A stretch of DNA of 64,000 nucleotides from the NCBI RefSeq assembly GCF_001421485.1, contig NZ_LMKK01000001.1:1102361-1166360 (forward strand), read 5' to 3'. The stretch's first letter is position 1. Each line of letters begins with the position of its first letter. Both the position numbers and the translations under genes were made by a program. Below, piece after piece: positions 24,864 through 33,205 of this stretch. A model generated the notes under the pieces. That model worked only from the letters and a program-made list of their open reading frames with translations. It did not search any database and was not told the DNA's origin. The stretch is from Agreia sp. Leaf210 (GTDB lineage: Bacteria > Actinomycetota > Actinomycetes > Actinomycetales > Microbacteriaceae).

Positions 24864-25217
24864 CTACTTCTCGAAGCCCTCGAGATCCATGTCGATGTCG
24901 ACCGCGTCGTCTGCTGCGCTCCCCCTGGGCATGGCGAAGCGGGCGGAGTTCAACGCGAGCATCTTTTCGCGGATGTAGGCGATCGCCTCCGAATTGTCTG
25001 GGGCCTCCAGGCTGTTGTGCGATGTGGCGGCGATGATGTTGGTTCCCGAGTTCAGCAGCAGCGTGGCTACGACGGTGTCTCCGTCGGCATCGAACGCGTT
25101 CAGCTTGACCGTGTCGGCCTTGCTGTGATTTGCGAGCACCGCCGCGTATTCGATGGCCAGGTCGGCCGCTTCGTCGCCGATCATCAGTGTCTTCTCCGCG
25201 TACATGATGTGCTTCAT
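24864..25217 (-). CDS. Conserved hypothetical protein
   Basis: A 117-residue acidic protein without membrane segments or a signal peptide. It starts MKHIMYAEKTLMIGDEAAD, has an alpha/beta middle (VKLNAFDADGDTVVATLLLN) and ends with an acidic tail (DDAVDIDMDLEG). I do not recognise a domain. The layout resembles small Microbacteriaceae-specific proteins with a surface-exposed acidic tail. It converges with the YtrA-type regulator and follows the ABC transporter operon by 81 nt. Confidence 0.65.
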   Translation of the reverse strand: MKHIMYAEKTLMIGDEAADLAIEYAAVLANHSKADTVKLNAFDADGDTVVATLLLNSGTNIIAATSHNSLEAPDNSEAIAYIREKMLALNSARFAMPRGSAADDAVDIDMDLEGFEK

Positions 25218-25298
25218 GCTTCGAGGGTACGAAGCCAGCCGCCGACGAGGCCCCGCCTTGACATCGTCGGGCGACCGTGAGCGGTGCCCGCCGACAAC

Positions 25299-26648
25299 TC
25301 AGCCCGCGGCCGTGTTGTACGCCGCGATCTGATCCGCGGCCTTCGACTCCGCGCCCTTCATCGACGACGTGACGTCGGCGCCCTCGACGATCTGATTGAA
25401 CGCGCCGATGACCGTGGCGCGCACCGTGGGAAAGGCGCCCGTGCGGCATCCGGCTGCGGCCTGACTGGCGGGCGTGTTCGCCAGCTGATCGGCCATGGCG
25501 GCCACGTTCGGATCGGACAGGGACTGCTTGCCGACCGTGGTGTCGGCGACCGCCGTGTTGGATGCGAGATAGCCCGTCGCGCTGGCCCACTCGGCCTGCA
25601 CATCGGCGGAGTGCAGATAGGTGAGGAACTCGTAGGCGGCCTTCTGCTGAGCCTCGGAGTGACCGTCTCCGGAGATCCATAGGGCGTTGCCGCCGATCAC
25701 GACGCCGGCATCCTTCGAGTCGGAGGTCTTGGGGAAGGCGGCGACCTTCGAGGCCGTCTTGCTCGGGTCGGCGGTCGTGTACGCGCCCGAGGAGGTGATC
25801 ATCATGCCCACCTTGTCGCTGGCGAACGCCGACGTCATGGCACTGTTATCGGTTCCGGGGTTGAGCGCGGTTCCGTCGACGAACAGCTTCTGCAGCTGAC
25901 GCATGAAGGTCACCTGGGTGGGCGAGGTCAGGTCGAGCCCCGTCACCTTGTCGGAGCCTCGGCCGTTCTCGGGGGTGCAGAAGTTCTCACCGCCGGATGC
26001 CGACATCTCCTCGATCATCCACGAGTCGCTCATGTTCATGGTCATGCCGTACGCGCCCGTCGACGCGTGGATCTTCTCTGCCCAGTCTGCAACCTCGGCC
26101 ACGGTCGTCGGCGGAGTGTCGGGATCGAGCCCGGCCTGCGTCACCAGGGATCGGTTCAGGTACAGCACCGGCTGCGATACAGAGAACGGCATGGCCGCCA
26201 GGCCGCCGGATGCCGACGCGTAGTACGAGCTGACGATCGGGGGAAAGCTGTCGGCGTCGAACGACGAGTCCTTGTCGGTGAACGTCGACAGGGGCGTGGT
26301 CTTCTTCGAGTCGACCATGAATCCCGTTGAGATGTCGTTCATCATGAGCACGTCGGGCGTCGATCCCGACTGCACCGCGGCGGTGTACTTGGTCTGCACG
26401 TCGGCGTAGGTGCCCTGGAACGAGGCGTCGACCGTGATCTTGCCGGCCTCCTTCTCGTTGAACTGCGACACGAGAGTGTCGAGCTCCGTGGCAGCGGGGC
26501 CCGTCATCGCGTGCCAGAACGTGACGGTCACGGGGCCGGATGCGGTGGCCGAGTCGGCGTCGGATCCGGCTGCCGCGCATCCGGACAGGGCGAGAAGCAG
26601 CGCGCTGCCGGTGACTGCGGCGATGAGCGCGCGTGTACGAAAGGACAT
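25299..26648 (-). CDS. Extracellular solute-binding lipoprotein of a sugar-type ABC importer
   Basis: A 449-residue family-1 solute-binding protein. The signal peptide ends in the lipobox LLALSGCAAAG (Cys about 24). The mature part has VTFWHAMTGPAATELDTLV, VPDVLMMNDIS-like (TPDVLMMNDISTGFMV) and GGNALWISGDGHSEAQQ, which is the UgpB/MalE cluster pattern. It is the last gene of the permease-permease-binding protein operon. A glycerophosphodiester or sugar-phosphate ligand would fit the regulon partners, but the ligand is not known. Confidence 0.9.
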   Translation of the reverse strand: MSFRTRALIAAVTGSALLLALSGCAAAGSDADSATASGPVTVTFWHAMTGPAATELDTLVSQFNEKEAGKITVDASFQGTYADVQTKYTAAVQSGSTPDVLMMNDISTGFMVDSKKTTPLSTFTDKDSSFDADSFPPIVSSYYASASGGLAAMPFSVSQPVLYLNRSLVTQAGLDPDTPPTTVAEVADWAEKIHASTGAYGMTMNMSDSWMIEEMSASGGENFCTPENGRGSDKVTGLDLTSPTQVTFMRQLQKLFVDGTALNPGTDNSAMTSAFASDKVGMMITSSGAYTTADPSKTASKVAAFPKTSDSKDAGVVIGGNALWISGDGHSEAQQKAAYEFLTYLHSADVQAEWASATGYLASNTAVADTTVGKQSLSDPNVAAMADQLANTPASQAAAGCRTGAFPTVRATVIGAFNQIVEGADVTSSMKGAESKAADQIAAYNTAAG

Positions 26649-26690
26649 AGTCGGGTTCTTTCTGTTCGGGTTCGATTCGGTGATCGGGTT

Positions 26691-27536
26691 CTATTTGAGG
26701 GCGCCGGCGGTGATGCCGCCGGCGAGGAATCGCTGTGCGAGGAGCACGACGATGAGCACGGGGAGGGTGACCATGGCGGCGCCGGCCAGCACGACGCCGA
26801 CGTCGGTGGCCTCGGCGTTCGACAGCTGAGCGATGCCTACCTGCACGGTTCTGTTATCGGGAGAGTTGGTCACGAGAAGGGGCCAGAAGAAACCGTTCCA
26901 GGCGGCCGTCGCGCTGACCAGCGTCACCGAGATGAGGGTCGGCCGAACAACCGGCAACAGCATCGACCGGATGAAGCGGAAATGTCCGGCTCCGTCGAGC
27001 AGCGCGGCGTCACGCAGCTCGCCCGGAAAGCTGAGGAACGCCTGCCGGAACAGGAAGATGCTGAGAGCAGAGGCCACGAAGGGAAGGAACACGGCGGGCA
27101 CGGTGTCGATGAGGTGCCATGACGAGATCGTGAGGTAGTTGGCGATAAGGGTCGTCTCGGCGGGGATCATCATGCTCGACAGGAGCACCAGAAACAGCGC
27201 CCGCGTGCCGCGCAGCCGACAGAAGACGAGAGCGTACGCCGTGGCGATGCCGATGGCGACCTGCAGGACGGTCTGGCAGATCGTCACCACCAGGCTGTTG
27301 CCGAACTGCCTCCCGAGCGGAATGACCTGGGTGGCGCGAATCACGTTGTCGAGGGTGAGGTGGACGGGCAGGAGCCCCTCCAGCCCCTGATCGAGCCAGG
27401 CCGTGGGGGTCAGCGCGCCCTCGAAGATGTAGTAGAGCGGGAAGCACACCACGATGACCGCAGCGACCAGCCAGCCGTAGAGCAGGGCGCCGCGTATCCG
27501 GGCGCGCGTCGAGGATCGTCTTGTGGGCTGACGCAT
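26691..27536 (-). CDS. ABC importer permease, MalG/UgpE type
   Basis: A 281-residue inner-membrane permease with about six helices. The EAA loop, which docks the ATPase, is FPGELRDAALLDGAGHFRFIRSMLLPVVRP. The start ATG shares its A with the TGA of the upstream permease gene (TGATG), so translation is coupled. A dedicated ATPase gene is absent, as is usual in actinobacteria, where a shared MsiK/UgpC-type ATPase serves many such importers. Confidence 0.9.
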   Translation of the reverse strand: MRQPTRRSSTRARIRGALLYGWLVAAVIVVCFPLYYIFEGALTPTAWLDQGLEGLLPVHLTLDNVIRATQVIPLGRQFGNSLVVTICQTVLQVAIGIATAYALVFCRLRGTRALFLVLLSSMMIPAETTLIANYLTISSWHLIDTVPAVFLPFVASALSIFLFRQAFLSFPGELRDAALLDGAGHFRFIRSMLLPVVRPTLISVTLVSATAAWNGFFWPLLVTNSPDNRTVQVGIAQLSNAEATDVGVVLAGAAMVTLPVLIVVLLAQRFLAGGITAGALK

Positions 27537-28480
27537 CAGTAGTTCACTCGCTTCTCGAGAACGCCGAACTGCACGAGCGACAAAGCGAGTACCAGCAGAA
27601 AGAGCACGACTCCGAGTGCCGCGGCCAGGCCGAAGTTGGCGCTGCCCGCCCCGAACGCCGACTGATAGATGTTGTAGACGAGCGTCGTAGTGGAATTCGC
27701 GGGTCCTCCTCCGGTGAGGATCTGGATCTGACCGAAGGTCGTGAGCGCCTCGACGGCTCCGGTCACCACGATGAAGAACAGCGTGGGGGTCACGAGCGGC
27801 AGCGAGATCGACCAGAGGGTTCGAAGAGGCCCTGCCCCGTCGAGGTGCGCCGCCTCGATGACGTCGTGGTCGATGGCACCGAAAGCGCCGAGCAGGAGCA
27901 GCACGGTGAACCCGATCGAGCCCCACACGGTGACGACGATCACGCTGGCGAAGGCCCACTGCGTGCTGGTGAGGAAGGGGATGTCGGAGCCGCCGAAACG
28001 CGTGATCACGGAGTTCACGAGGCCGTTGCCCGGCGCAAGCATGGCCGCGAAGGCGACGGATGCCGCCGAGACGCTGACGACCATGGGCGACGTGAGCAGC
28101 GCCCGGAACACCGGGATTCCGCGCAGCTTCGTGGTGAGCGGGATGGTGATGAGCAACCCGAGCACGATCCGTCCGGCCACCACGGCCAGGCAGAATGCCC
28201 CCGTGCGCAGCATCGTCGCGCCGAACTGCGGGTCGGTGAAGATCGTGACGAAGTTCTTCGCGCCCACGAAGCCCGCCGCCTGACCGAAGATGTCTGTTCC
28301 CTGCGTGCTGAGCCAGATGACCTTGCCGAGCGGGTAGAACACGAAGACCGCGAAAACGGCGAAGGCGGGTACGAGGAGCGCGACTCCGACGCGTCGGTCG
28401 GAGCGGAGCCAGGACTGCGCCGACGGCACGCGGCGGTTGCCCACGGCGACGCGCCGTTCTGCGGTGATCGAGGCCGACAT
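27536..28480 (-). CDS. ABC importer permease, MalF/UgpA type
   Basis: A 314-residue permease, first gene of the operon. About six helices follow a basic N-terminus. VAGRIVLGLLITIPLTT leads to the membrane core, and the EAA loop is DVIEAAHLDGAGPLRTLWSISLPLV. GAGAGGA-like GAGAGGA precedes the ATG. The promoter and the LacI-type operator lie directly upstream (28496-28513). It is divergent from the IMPase-family gene. Confidence 0.9.
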   Translation of the reverse strand: MSASITAERRVAVGNRRVPSAQSWLRSDRRVGVALLVPAFAVFAVFVFYPLGKVIWLSTQGTDIFGQAAGFVGAKNFVTIFTDPQFGATMLRTGAFCLAVVAGRIVLGLLITIPLTTKLRGIPVFRALLTSPMVVSVSAASVAFAAMLAPGNGLVNSVITRFGGSDIPFLTSTQWAFASVIVVTVWGSIGFTVLLLLGAFGAIDHDVIEAAHLDGAGPLRTLWSISLPLVTPTLFFIVVTGAVEALTTFGQIQILTGGGPANSTTTLVYNIYQSAFGAGSANFGLAAALGVVLFLLVLALSLVQFGVLEKRVNY

Positions 28481-28495
28481 TCAGCATCCTCTCGG

Positions 28496-28513
28496 ATAAT
28501 AGGGAACGTTCCC
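28496..28513 (-). promoter_or_regulatory. Promoter and LacI-type operator of the ABC operon
   Basis: GGGAACGTTCCC (28502-28513) is a perfect palindrome with the central CG step typical of LacI-family operators. On the minus strand it is followed at once by TATTAT (28501-28496), a good -10 box. Bound repressor would block RNA polymerase. The site also lies 130 nt upstream of the divergent phosphatase gene at 28644. Confidence 0.82.
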
Positions 28514-28643
28514 TTTTTGGGACGGGTCAACTCTCCGACACCTCCGGATGCACGGTCAAGCGGCGCGAGTATCCGGTCGCCGAGCGTTCACTCGGCGTTA
28601 AGGAAGGCCTGAATCAATCCCTATCAACCCGAATAGGAGCACT

Positions 28644-29477
28644 GTGACCCCCGACATGATCGACAACCCGAATGAGCTTGCCGCCCTCGCCGAAACCGCT
28701 GCCCGCACGGCCGCACCGGCCCTCCGCGCGGCCTTCCGCTCCGACATGGACATCTCGTTCAAGCGCGACGCGCACGATGTAGTGACCGAACACGACCGCG
28801 AGGCGGAGCGCGTCATCAGCGAGGTGCTGCAGAGCGGCGCCCCGGGGTCGCAGATCCTCGGCGAAGAGACCGGCAGCTCTGGCGAGGCGAGGCTGCGCTG
28901 GATCATCGATCCCATCGACGGCACCGCCAACTTCGCCCGCGGCCTGGCGTACTGGTGCATCTCGATCGCCGCAGAAGTCGACGGCGAGGTGGTCGCAGGA
29001 GTCGTGCTCGACCCGATGGCCGACCATCTCTTCTCCGCCGGCGCCGACGAGGCCACCCTCGACGGCACCCCCTTGCGTTCAGCCTCGGCCCCCGACGACC
29101 GCTCGACGCTGCTCACCAGCTTTCCGAACCAGCACGATGTCGATCTGCTCGGCGACGCGGCCTTCGAGCTGCTCGCGCAGATCACCGCCGGCTATCAGCA
29201 CCACCACAGCACCGGCAGCGGGGCACTGAACCTGGTGCACGTCGCCGCGGGCTGGTCGGACGCGACGATGGGCTTCGACACGAGCCCGTGGGATGTCGCG
29301 GCCGGGGCGTATATCCTGCGTCGCGCGGGCGGCAGCTACGCCGGCTTCCGCGAGGGCGTCGCGGTCGACAGACCGCAGAACAGCCTGGACTACGTGGCGA
29401 TGGGAGCCGGTGGAGACCACACCGCCCTCATCACGCGGGTACGCGAGCTGTCGGCGCACTGGTTCCCGGCGGCCTAG
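28644..29477 (+). CDS. Inositol-monophosphatase-family phosphatase
   Basis: A 277-residue Mg2+/Li+-sensitive-type phosphatase. Metal-site motifs are ILGEETGSSGE (Glu), WIIDPIDGTANFARG (Asp-Ile-Asp-Gly-Thr, about residues 88-95) and FDTSPWDVAAGAYILRRAGG. The GTG start follows AGGAG. The family dephosphorylates inositol phosphate, histidinol phosphate and other phosphomonoesters. Its place opposite a LacI-controlled importer suggests a catabolic role rather than histidine synthesis. That is an inference. Confidence 0.88.
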   Translation: MTPDMIDNPNELAALAETAARTAAPALRAAFRSDMDISFKRDAHDVVTEHDREAERVISEVLQSGAPGSQILGEETGSSGEARLRWIIDPIDGTANFARGLAYWCISIAAEVDGEVVAGVVLDPMADHLFSAGADEATLDGTPLRSASAPDDRSTLLTSFPNQHDVDLLGDAAFELLAQITAGYQHHHSTGSGALNLVHVAAGWSDATMGFDTSPWDVAAGAYILRRAGGSYAGFREGVAVDRPQNSLDYVAMGAGGDHTALITRVRELSAHWFPAA

Positions 29478-29482
29478 CGAGA

Positions 29483-29530
29483 CCGGATGCCGCCGGCCGC
29501 CGCGAGGGCGGCCGGGCTCACGGCATCCGG
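29483..29530. terminator. Strong two-tier hairpin between convergent genes
   Basis: The outer stem CCGGATGCCG (29483-29492) pairs with CGGCATCCGG (29521-29530). The inner stem CCGGCCGCC (29493-29501) pairs with GGCGGCCGG (29507-29515) around the loop GCGAG. It begins 6 nt after the phosphatase stop and can serve transcription from both sides. There is no T-run. Confidence 0.75.
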
Positions 29531-29554
29531 CCCCTGGGTCAGGCGATCACACGG

Positions 29555-30211
29555 TCACGCGCTGGTCAGCTGCCAGCTGTGCACGTGCTCCCACGTCATC
29601 GTCTTCCACCAACGGCCCGACCAGTCAGGGCTCGCCGTGCGGTACATCACAACCGAGCGCCCCGCGAATCCGCTCGGCACCGGCACCTCGAGTTCTCTAA
29701 TGAACTCGCCGACCTCGTCGCGCAGGTCGGGCCTCTCGTAGAGGTCGTGCGAGGCCAGCGAGAGGTGCCCACGAAACAGCTCGGGCACGAAGTCATTGGG
29801 CAACGGGTTGTTCATGGGGCGCCGGAACGGCTCCACCGCGGCCTCGATGTCACGAGCGAGGCTCACCAGCGCCTCGTTCTCGGTGCCGTCGGCGTTCTGG
29901 CTCACGTCGTATACATAACCGATTCCAGGGGCTCGGATGCCCGCATTGTGCACCTCGAACGCCTCGCGATTCGCGAGCAGCGCGGTCACGGCCGCGACCA
30001 CCTCGTTCTCGTTGAAGCCGAAGGGCTGGCTACCGACGAGGGTCGCGTGCGGGGGAAACGCGCCCGCCGAGAGAAGACCGTACTGCGCGCGCAATTGATC
30101 GGTGATGACGGTCACCGCACGGCACGTCTTGGGGTCGGGTCGCAGATAGATGCCGTAACGGAACGGGTCGCTGTCGTCACGGGGCAGCTTGTGGGCGATG
30201 TGGTCGTTCAC
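29555..30211 (-). CDS. 2H phosphoesterase superfamily protein (2'-5' RNA ligase-like, DUF1868-like)
   Basis: A 218-residue protein. The two diagnostic His-x-Thr/Ser motifs are present: FPPHATLVGSQPF (about residues 52-58) and FRGHLSLASHDLYERPDL (about 150-160). Enzymes of this fold open 2',3'-cyclic or 1'',2''-cyclic phosphates. YGIYLRPDPKTC opens the fold. The GTG start lies 33 nt downstream of a second copy of the LacI-type palindrome, so it should be co-regulated with the ABC importer. A substrate has not been assigned. Confidence 0.8.
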   Translation of the reverse strand: MNDHIAHKLPRDDSDPFRYGIYLRPDPKTCRAVTVITDQLRAQYGLLSAGAFPPHATLVGSQPFGFNENEVVAAVTALLANREAFEVHNAGIRAPGIGYVYDVSQNADGTENEALVSLARDIEAAVEPFRRPMNNPLPNDFVPELFRGHLSLASHDLYERPDLRDEVGEFIRELEVPVPSGFAGRSVVMYRTASPDWSGRWWKTMTWEHVHSWQLTSA

Positions 30212-30243
30212 ACGATCTCGCTTTCTGGTGGGTATCGTTCGGG

Positions 30244-30261
30244 ATAGGGAACGTTCCCTAT
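30244..30261 (-). promoter_or_regulatory. LacI-type operator upstream of the 2H phosphoesterase gene
   Basis: ATAGGGAACGTTCCCTAT is a perfect 18-bp palindrome. Its core, GGGAACGTTCCC (30247-30258), is identical to the operator at 28502-28513, and the minus-strand context GTTCCCTAT is shared too. It is the best evidence that the importer, the phosphoesterase and probably the phosphatase form one regulon of the LacI protein encoded next door. Confidence 0.82.
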
Positions 30262-30330
30262 TCTGCGCACAGCCATCACTGATGAGAGGAACGCGCAGAC
30301 GTCCACTGGGTGAACGAACGATGACGAGGG

Positions 30331-31401
30331 CTAGACCGCCGCCGCCGTCCGGCCTTCGATCAGCTCGCCCGCGATCGAGCGATGACGCGCACCCTCGGCA
30401 ACGCCCTCGATCTGATCGACGACATCATCGACGGAGAGTCGCCCTATGAGACTCAGCGGCTGTCGCCACGAGGTGATGCCGAGGAGGCTGGTCGTGAAGG
30501 GGCGCACGCCGTCGTACCCCGTCACCGAGATGTCAGCGGGAGCACTGAGGCCCATGCGGCGCAGGGATTCGAGAACCGAGATCGCCCACGAATCGCTCGG
30601 AGCCATCACCGCGGTCACGCCACCGGCAGCCACTATCGCCTGCACGATCGAATCAGCACGCTCGACGTCTCCGCCGAAGTCCTCGCAACGAAAGGCGAGA
30701 ACCTCGACATCCGCTTCACGCAGGCGCTCCACCATCGCCATCGTGCGCGCCGACTGAGTGATCGACGATTCGGCTGTGTGCGTCATCACGGCCACGCGGC
30801 GGTGACCGAGGATCGCCACTCGCTCCGCCAGCCCTCGACCGCCGCCGACCTCGTCGCAGTAGACGCTGCTCACCGAGGGGTCGGCCTCCGGTCGACCCGC
30901 GATCACGGTCGGGATCCGGCGAGCGAAAGGAATGATGTCCTCGACGGGCAGAGCGCCGCTGCAGACGATGAGCCCCTCGACACGCAGCGAGACGAGCGTC
31001 TCGAGGGCCCGCCGCTCCTCCTCGATCGGAAAAGTGCCGGAACCGGTTGCGGTGACCGCGCGGTACCCCCTGGCCGACGCCTGTTCCTGGAACGCCGTCA
31101 GGAGGTGGCCATAGAACGGCGTCGCGGCATCCCGCACGAAGACGCCCAGCGTATGGGTGCGATGAGCCGACATGCCGCGGGCGTTCGCGTTGGCCACATA
31201 GCCGAGCGCGTCGGCCGCCGTCTTCACCTTCGCCACCGTGCGCGCTGCCACCCCCGGAGCGCCCGACAGGGCCCTCGAGACGACAGACTTCGAGACACCC
31301 GCGGCCGCCGCCACATCGTGGATGGTGGGTGCGGGGCCGAGCTGGCGCCCGCCGGGCGTGCGACCCACGGGCTCGTCGTCTTCGGGGGTCAGCTCGCGCA
31401 C
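30331..31401 (-). CDS. LacI-family transcriptional repressor
   Basis: A 356-residue protein. The helix-turn-helix and hinge are at about residues 26-80 (TIHDVAAAAGVSKSVVSRALSG, GYVANANARGMSA). The periplasmic-binding-like effector core runs from LGVFVRDAATPFYGHLL to DISVTGYDGVRPFTTSLLG. The GTG start lies 4 nt after the stop of the TetR gene upstream, so the two are coupled. It is the natural candidate to bind the two GGGAACGTTCCC sites. The inducer should be a sugar-like ligand of the importer. Confidence 0.9.
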   Translation of the reverse strand: MRELTPEDDEPVGRTPGGRQLGPAPTIHDVAAAAGVSKSVVSRALSGAPGVAARTVAKVKTAADALGYVANANARGMSAHRTHTLGVFVRDAATPFYGHLLTAFQEQASARGYRAVTATGSGTFPIEEERRALETLVSLRVEGLIVCSGALPVEDIIPFARRIPTVIAGRPEADPSVSSVYCDEVGGGRGLAERVAILGHRRVAVMTHTAESSITQSARTMAMVERLREADVEVLAFRCEDFGGDVERADSIVQAIVAAGGVTAVMAPSDSWAISVLESLRRMGLSAPADISVTGYDGVRPFTTSLLGITSWRQPLSLIGRLSVDDVVDQIEGVAEGARHRSIAGELIEGRTAAAV

Positions 31402-31405
31402 GCTC

Positions 31406-32002
31406 CTACGCTAGCGGGCGTGGGGTCGCGGTGGCGGCCAGCACCAGTTCGAGTGCGCGACGCTGACGACTCGCGGGCCAGCGCTCGGGGTCTCCTGCCG
31501 CGAGGGTCGACACGCCTTCGACGGCGGCCGCCAATGTCGACGCCTCCTCACGAGCAGTCGCCTCATCTGCGACGCCTGACGCCTCGAGCAGCCGAACCAG
31601 ACGCGTCGCAAATGCCCGGCTGTGCAGCGCGTGACGCTCGGCCAGAACCGGGTCGCTCAGCGCCGCCGCGAGGAAGCCGATCCACACCCTGGCTTCGGCG
31701 AGCTTCTCGGAGTCACTCGGGAGCGCCTGGAAGACAACTTCGCGCAATGCGGTCGCCACATCGGGAGCTTCGCTCTCGAGCGCATCGGAGCGCACCCGTG
31801 TGCGCTCGTGCAGAACGTCGCGCGCGTGCAAGAGGAGCTCACGCTTATCGCGGAAGGTGTGCAGAACAAGACCGGTCGAGCATCCCGCTCGCTCTGCCAC
31901 AGCCCTGAGCGTCAACCCGGTCGGTCCGCGGTCGGCGAGCGTGAGGAAGACAGCTTCAGACAGGCGCCGACGGATCGCTTCATCATCTCGAACACGGGGC
32001 AT
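31406..32002 (-). CDS. TetR-family transcriptional regulator
   Basis: A 198-residue protein. The helix-turn-helix segment (about 10-58) reads DEAIRRRLSEAVFLTLADRG and LRAVAERAGCSTGLVLHTFRDK. The C-terminal TetR_C_6-like domain carries EARVWIGFLAAALSDPVLAERH. It is divergent from a GNAT acetyltransferase gene, and two palindromes lie between the two start codons, suggesting autorepression and control of the acetyltransferase. The LacI gene follows in the same transcript. Confidence 0.87.
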   Translation of the reverse strand: MPRVRDDEAIRRRLSEAVFLTLADRGPTGLTLRAVAERAGCSTGLVLHTFRDKRELLLHARDVLHERTRVRSDALESEAPDVATALREVVFQALPSDSEKLAEARVWIGFLAAALSDPVLAERHALHSRAFATRLVRLLEASGVADEATAREEASTLAAAVEGVSTLAAGDPERWPASRQRRALELVLAATATPRPLA

Positions 32003-32011
32003 CTTTCAAGC

Positions 32012-32040
32012 GTAACATCTGTTACCGTAACGGTTGTCAC
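32012..32040. promoter_or_regulatory. Operator region of the TetR / GNAT divergent pair
   Basis: GTAACATCTGTTAC (32012-32025) is a 6-2-6 perfect inverted repeat. It overlaps GTTACCGTAAC, itself a palindrome, and a weaker repeat GTAACGGTTGTCAC follows to 32040. The stacked GTAAC/GTTAC half-sites are typical of a TetR dimer-of-dimers site. They end 13 nt before the GNAT start. Confidence 0.7.
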
Positions 32041-32053
32041 CGAAAGGATCTTC

Positions 32054-32548
32054 GTGAACTGGAATATTTCCCCCGTCGCCTATGACCACCCCGATGCCGA
32101 TCGGCTGAGGCGCGAACAACGCCGAGAGCTCGACGCGCGATACGGAAGCAGCGACCACGAGCCAGGAACCCCTCCGTCCGCCGACGATGTTCCAGTGTTC
32201 CTCCTCGCCACAGATCCCTCCGGCCGCGCCATCGCCTGCGGCGGTTTGCGCCCACTCGACGAGACGATCGTCGGAGCGCACTCCGTTGAGATAAAACGGA
32301 TGTACGTAGCACCGCATGCGCGAGGCACGGGAGTGGCAACCGCTCTGTTGAGAGCTTTGGAGACCGCGGCCGCCGAATTGGGAGCACGTCGGGTCGTCTT
32401 GGAGACGGGAACTCAGCAACCCGACGCCATCCGTTTCTACGAGCGCGAGGGGTACGAGACCATTCCCCTTTTCGGCTCGTATATCGGAGGTCCCCAGTCG
32501 CGCTGCTTCGGGCGGTCCGTGTCTGCCGTCAGGCCAACCGGGCTATAA
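32054..32548 (+). CDS. GNAT-family N-acetyltransferase
   Basis: A 164-residue protein. The acetyl-CoA site is EIKRMYVAPHARGTGVATALL (pyrophosphate loop R-G-T-G-V-A) and the C-terminal part LETGTQQPDAIRFYEREGYETI is classic GNAT. GTG 32054 was chosen because AAAGGATC precedes it; a longer frame upstream is antisense to the TetR gene. It is probably controlled by the divergent TetR repressor. The substrate is unknown. The 3' end overlaps the convergent HAD gene by 20 nt. Confidence 0.85.
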   Translation: MNWNISPVAYDHPDADRLRREQRRELDARYGSSDHEPGTPPSADDVPVFLLATDPSGRAIACGGLRPLDETIVGAHSVEIKRMYVAPHARGTGVATALLRALETAAAELGARRVVLETGTQQPDAIRFYEREGYETIPLFGSYIGGPQSRCFGRSVSAVRPTGL

Positions 32549-33203
32549 CGGCTCCGGCAATGCCTTCACTGTGTGCGCCGTAACGGTCGACCAGCAGGGC
32601 GGTCATGCCCACGGCGCGCGCGCCGTCGATGTCGTGCAGCGGGTTGTCTCCGACGAATAGACATTCGCCAGGGTCGACACCCAGCCCTGCCGCTAGCAGA
32701 CGAAAGGCCTGCGGATCGGGTTTCTGCATGCCGATGCGCTCGGAGATGCAGATGTGGTCGAAGACCTCGAGCAGTCCCGTGACGCGCAGCTTGTCGAGCT
32801 GCTGTTCCTCTGCCCCGTTCGTCAACAACCCCATCCGGCGCCCGGTGGCCTTCACGCGCCGCACGAGTTCGACACTGTCTGGAAAGGCGCGCCAGGCGGC
32901 CCTGTAGCCGGCCATATAGCGCTCGAAGAGCGCGTCGAGTTCCGCCACCTCGGAGGGAGCCGGTACTCCCAGTGCCGGCAGCACCGTTCGCAGTCTCTCG
33001 CGACGCTGCTCCTTAAAGTTGATCCGACGCAATCGCCATCGTTCGATCTGTTCGTCTTCGGCGGCGAACCACAGCGCGCGGGCATGCTCCGTCGGCTCGA
33101 CTCCGAGCGACTCGAGAAAACGATCGACGCCGACGATCGCCGAACCTCGATGGTCGAACAGCGTGCCGTCCAGATCGAATCCAACGGCACGAATCTCGAC
33201 CAC
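32529..33203 (-). CDS. HAD-superfamily hydrolase
   Basis: A 224-residue phosphatase-like protein. Motif I is GFDLDGTLFDH (nucleophile Asp about 10), motif II is GLLTNGAEEQQ, motif III is the Lys in IGMQKPDPQAF, and motif IV is FVGDNPLHDIDGA. The cap between motifs I and II is helical (type C1). It resembles YjjG/phosphoglycolate-phosphatase-like enzymes. The substrate cannot be named. Confidence 0.88.
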   Translation of the reverse strand: MVEIRAVGFDLDGTLFDHRGSAIVGVDRFLESLGVEPTEHARALWFAAEDEQIERWRLRRINFKEQRRERLRTVLPALGVPAPSEVAELDALFERYMAGYRAAWRAFPDSVELVRRVKATGRRMGLLTNGAEEQQLDKLRVTGLLEVFDHICISERIGMQKPDPQAFRLLAAGLGVDPGECLFVGDNPLHDIDGARAVGMTALLVDRYGAHSEGIAGAVIARLA

Positions 33204-33205
33204 GA

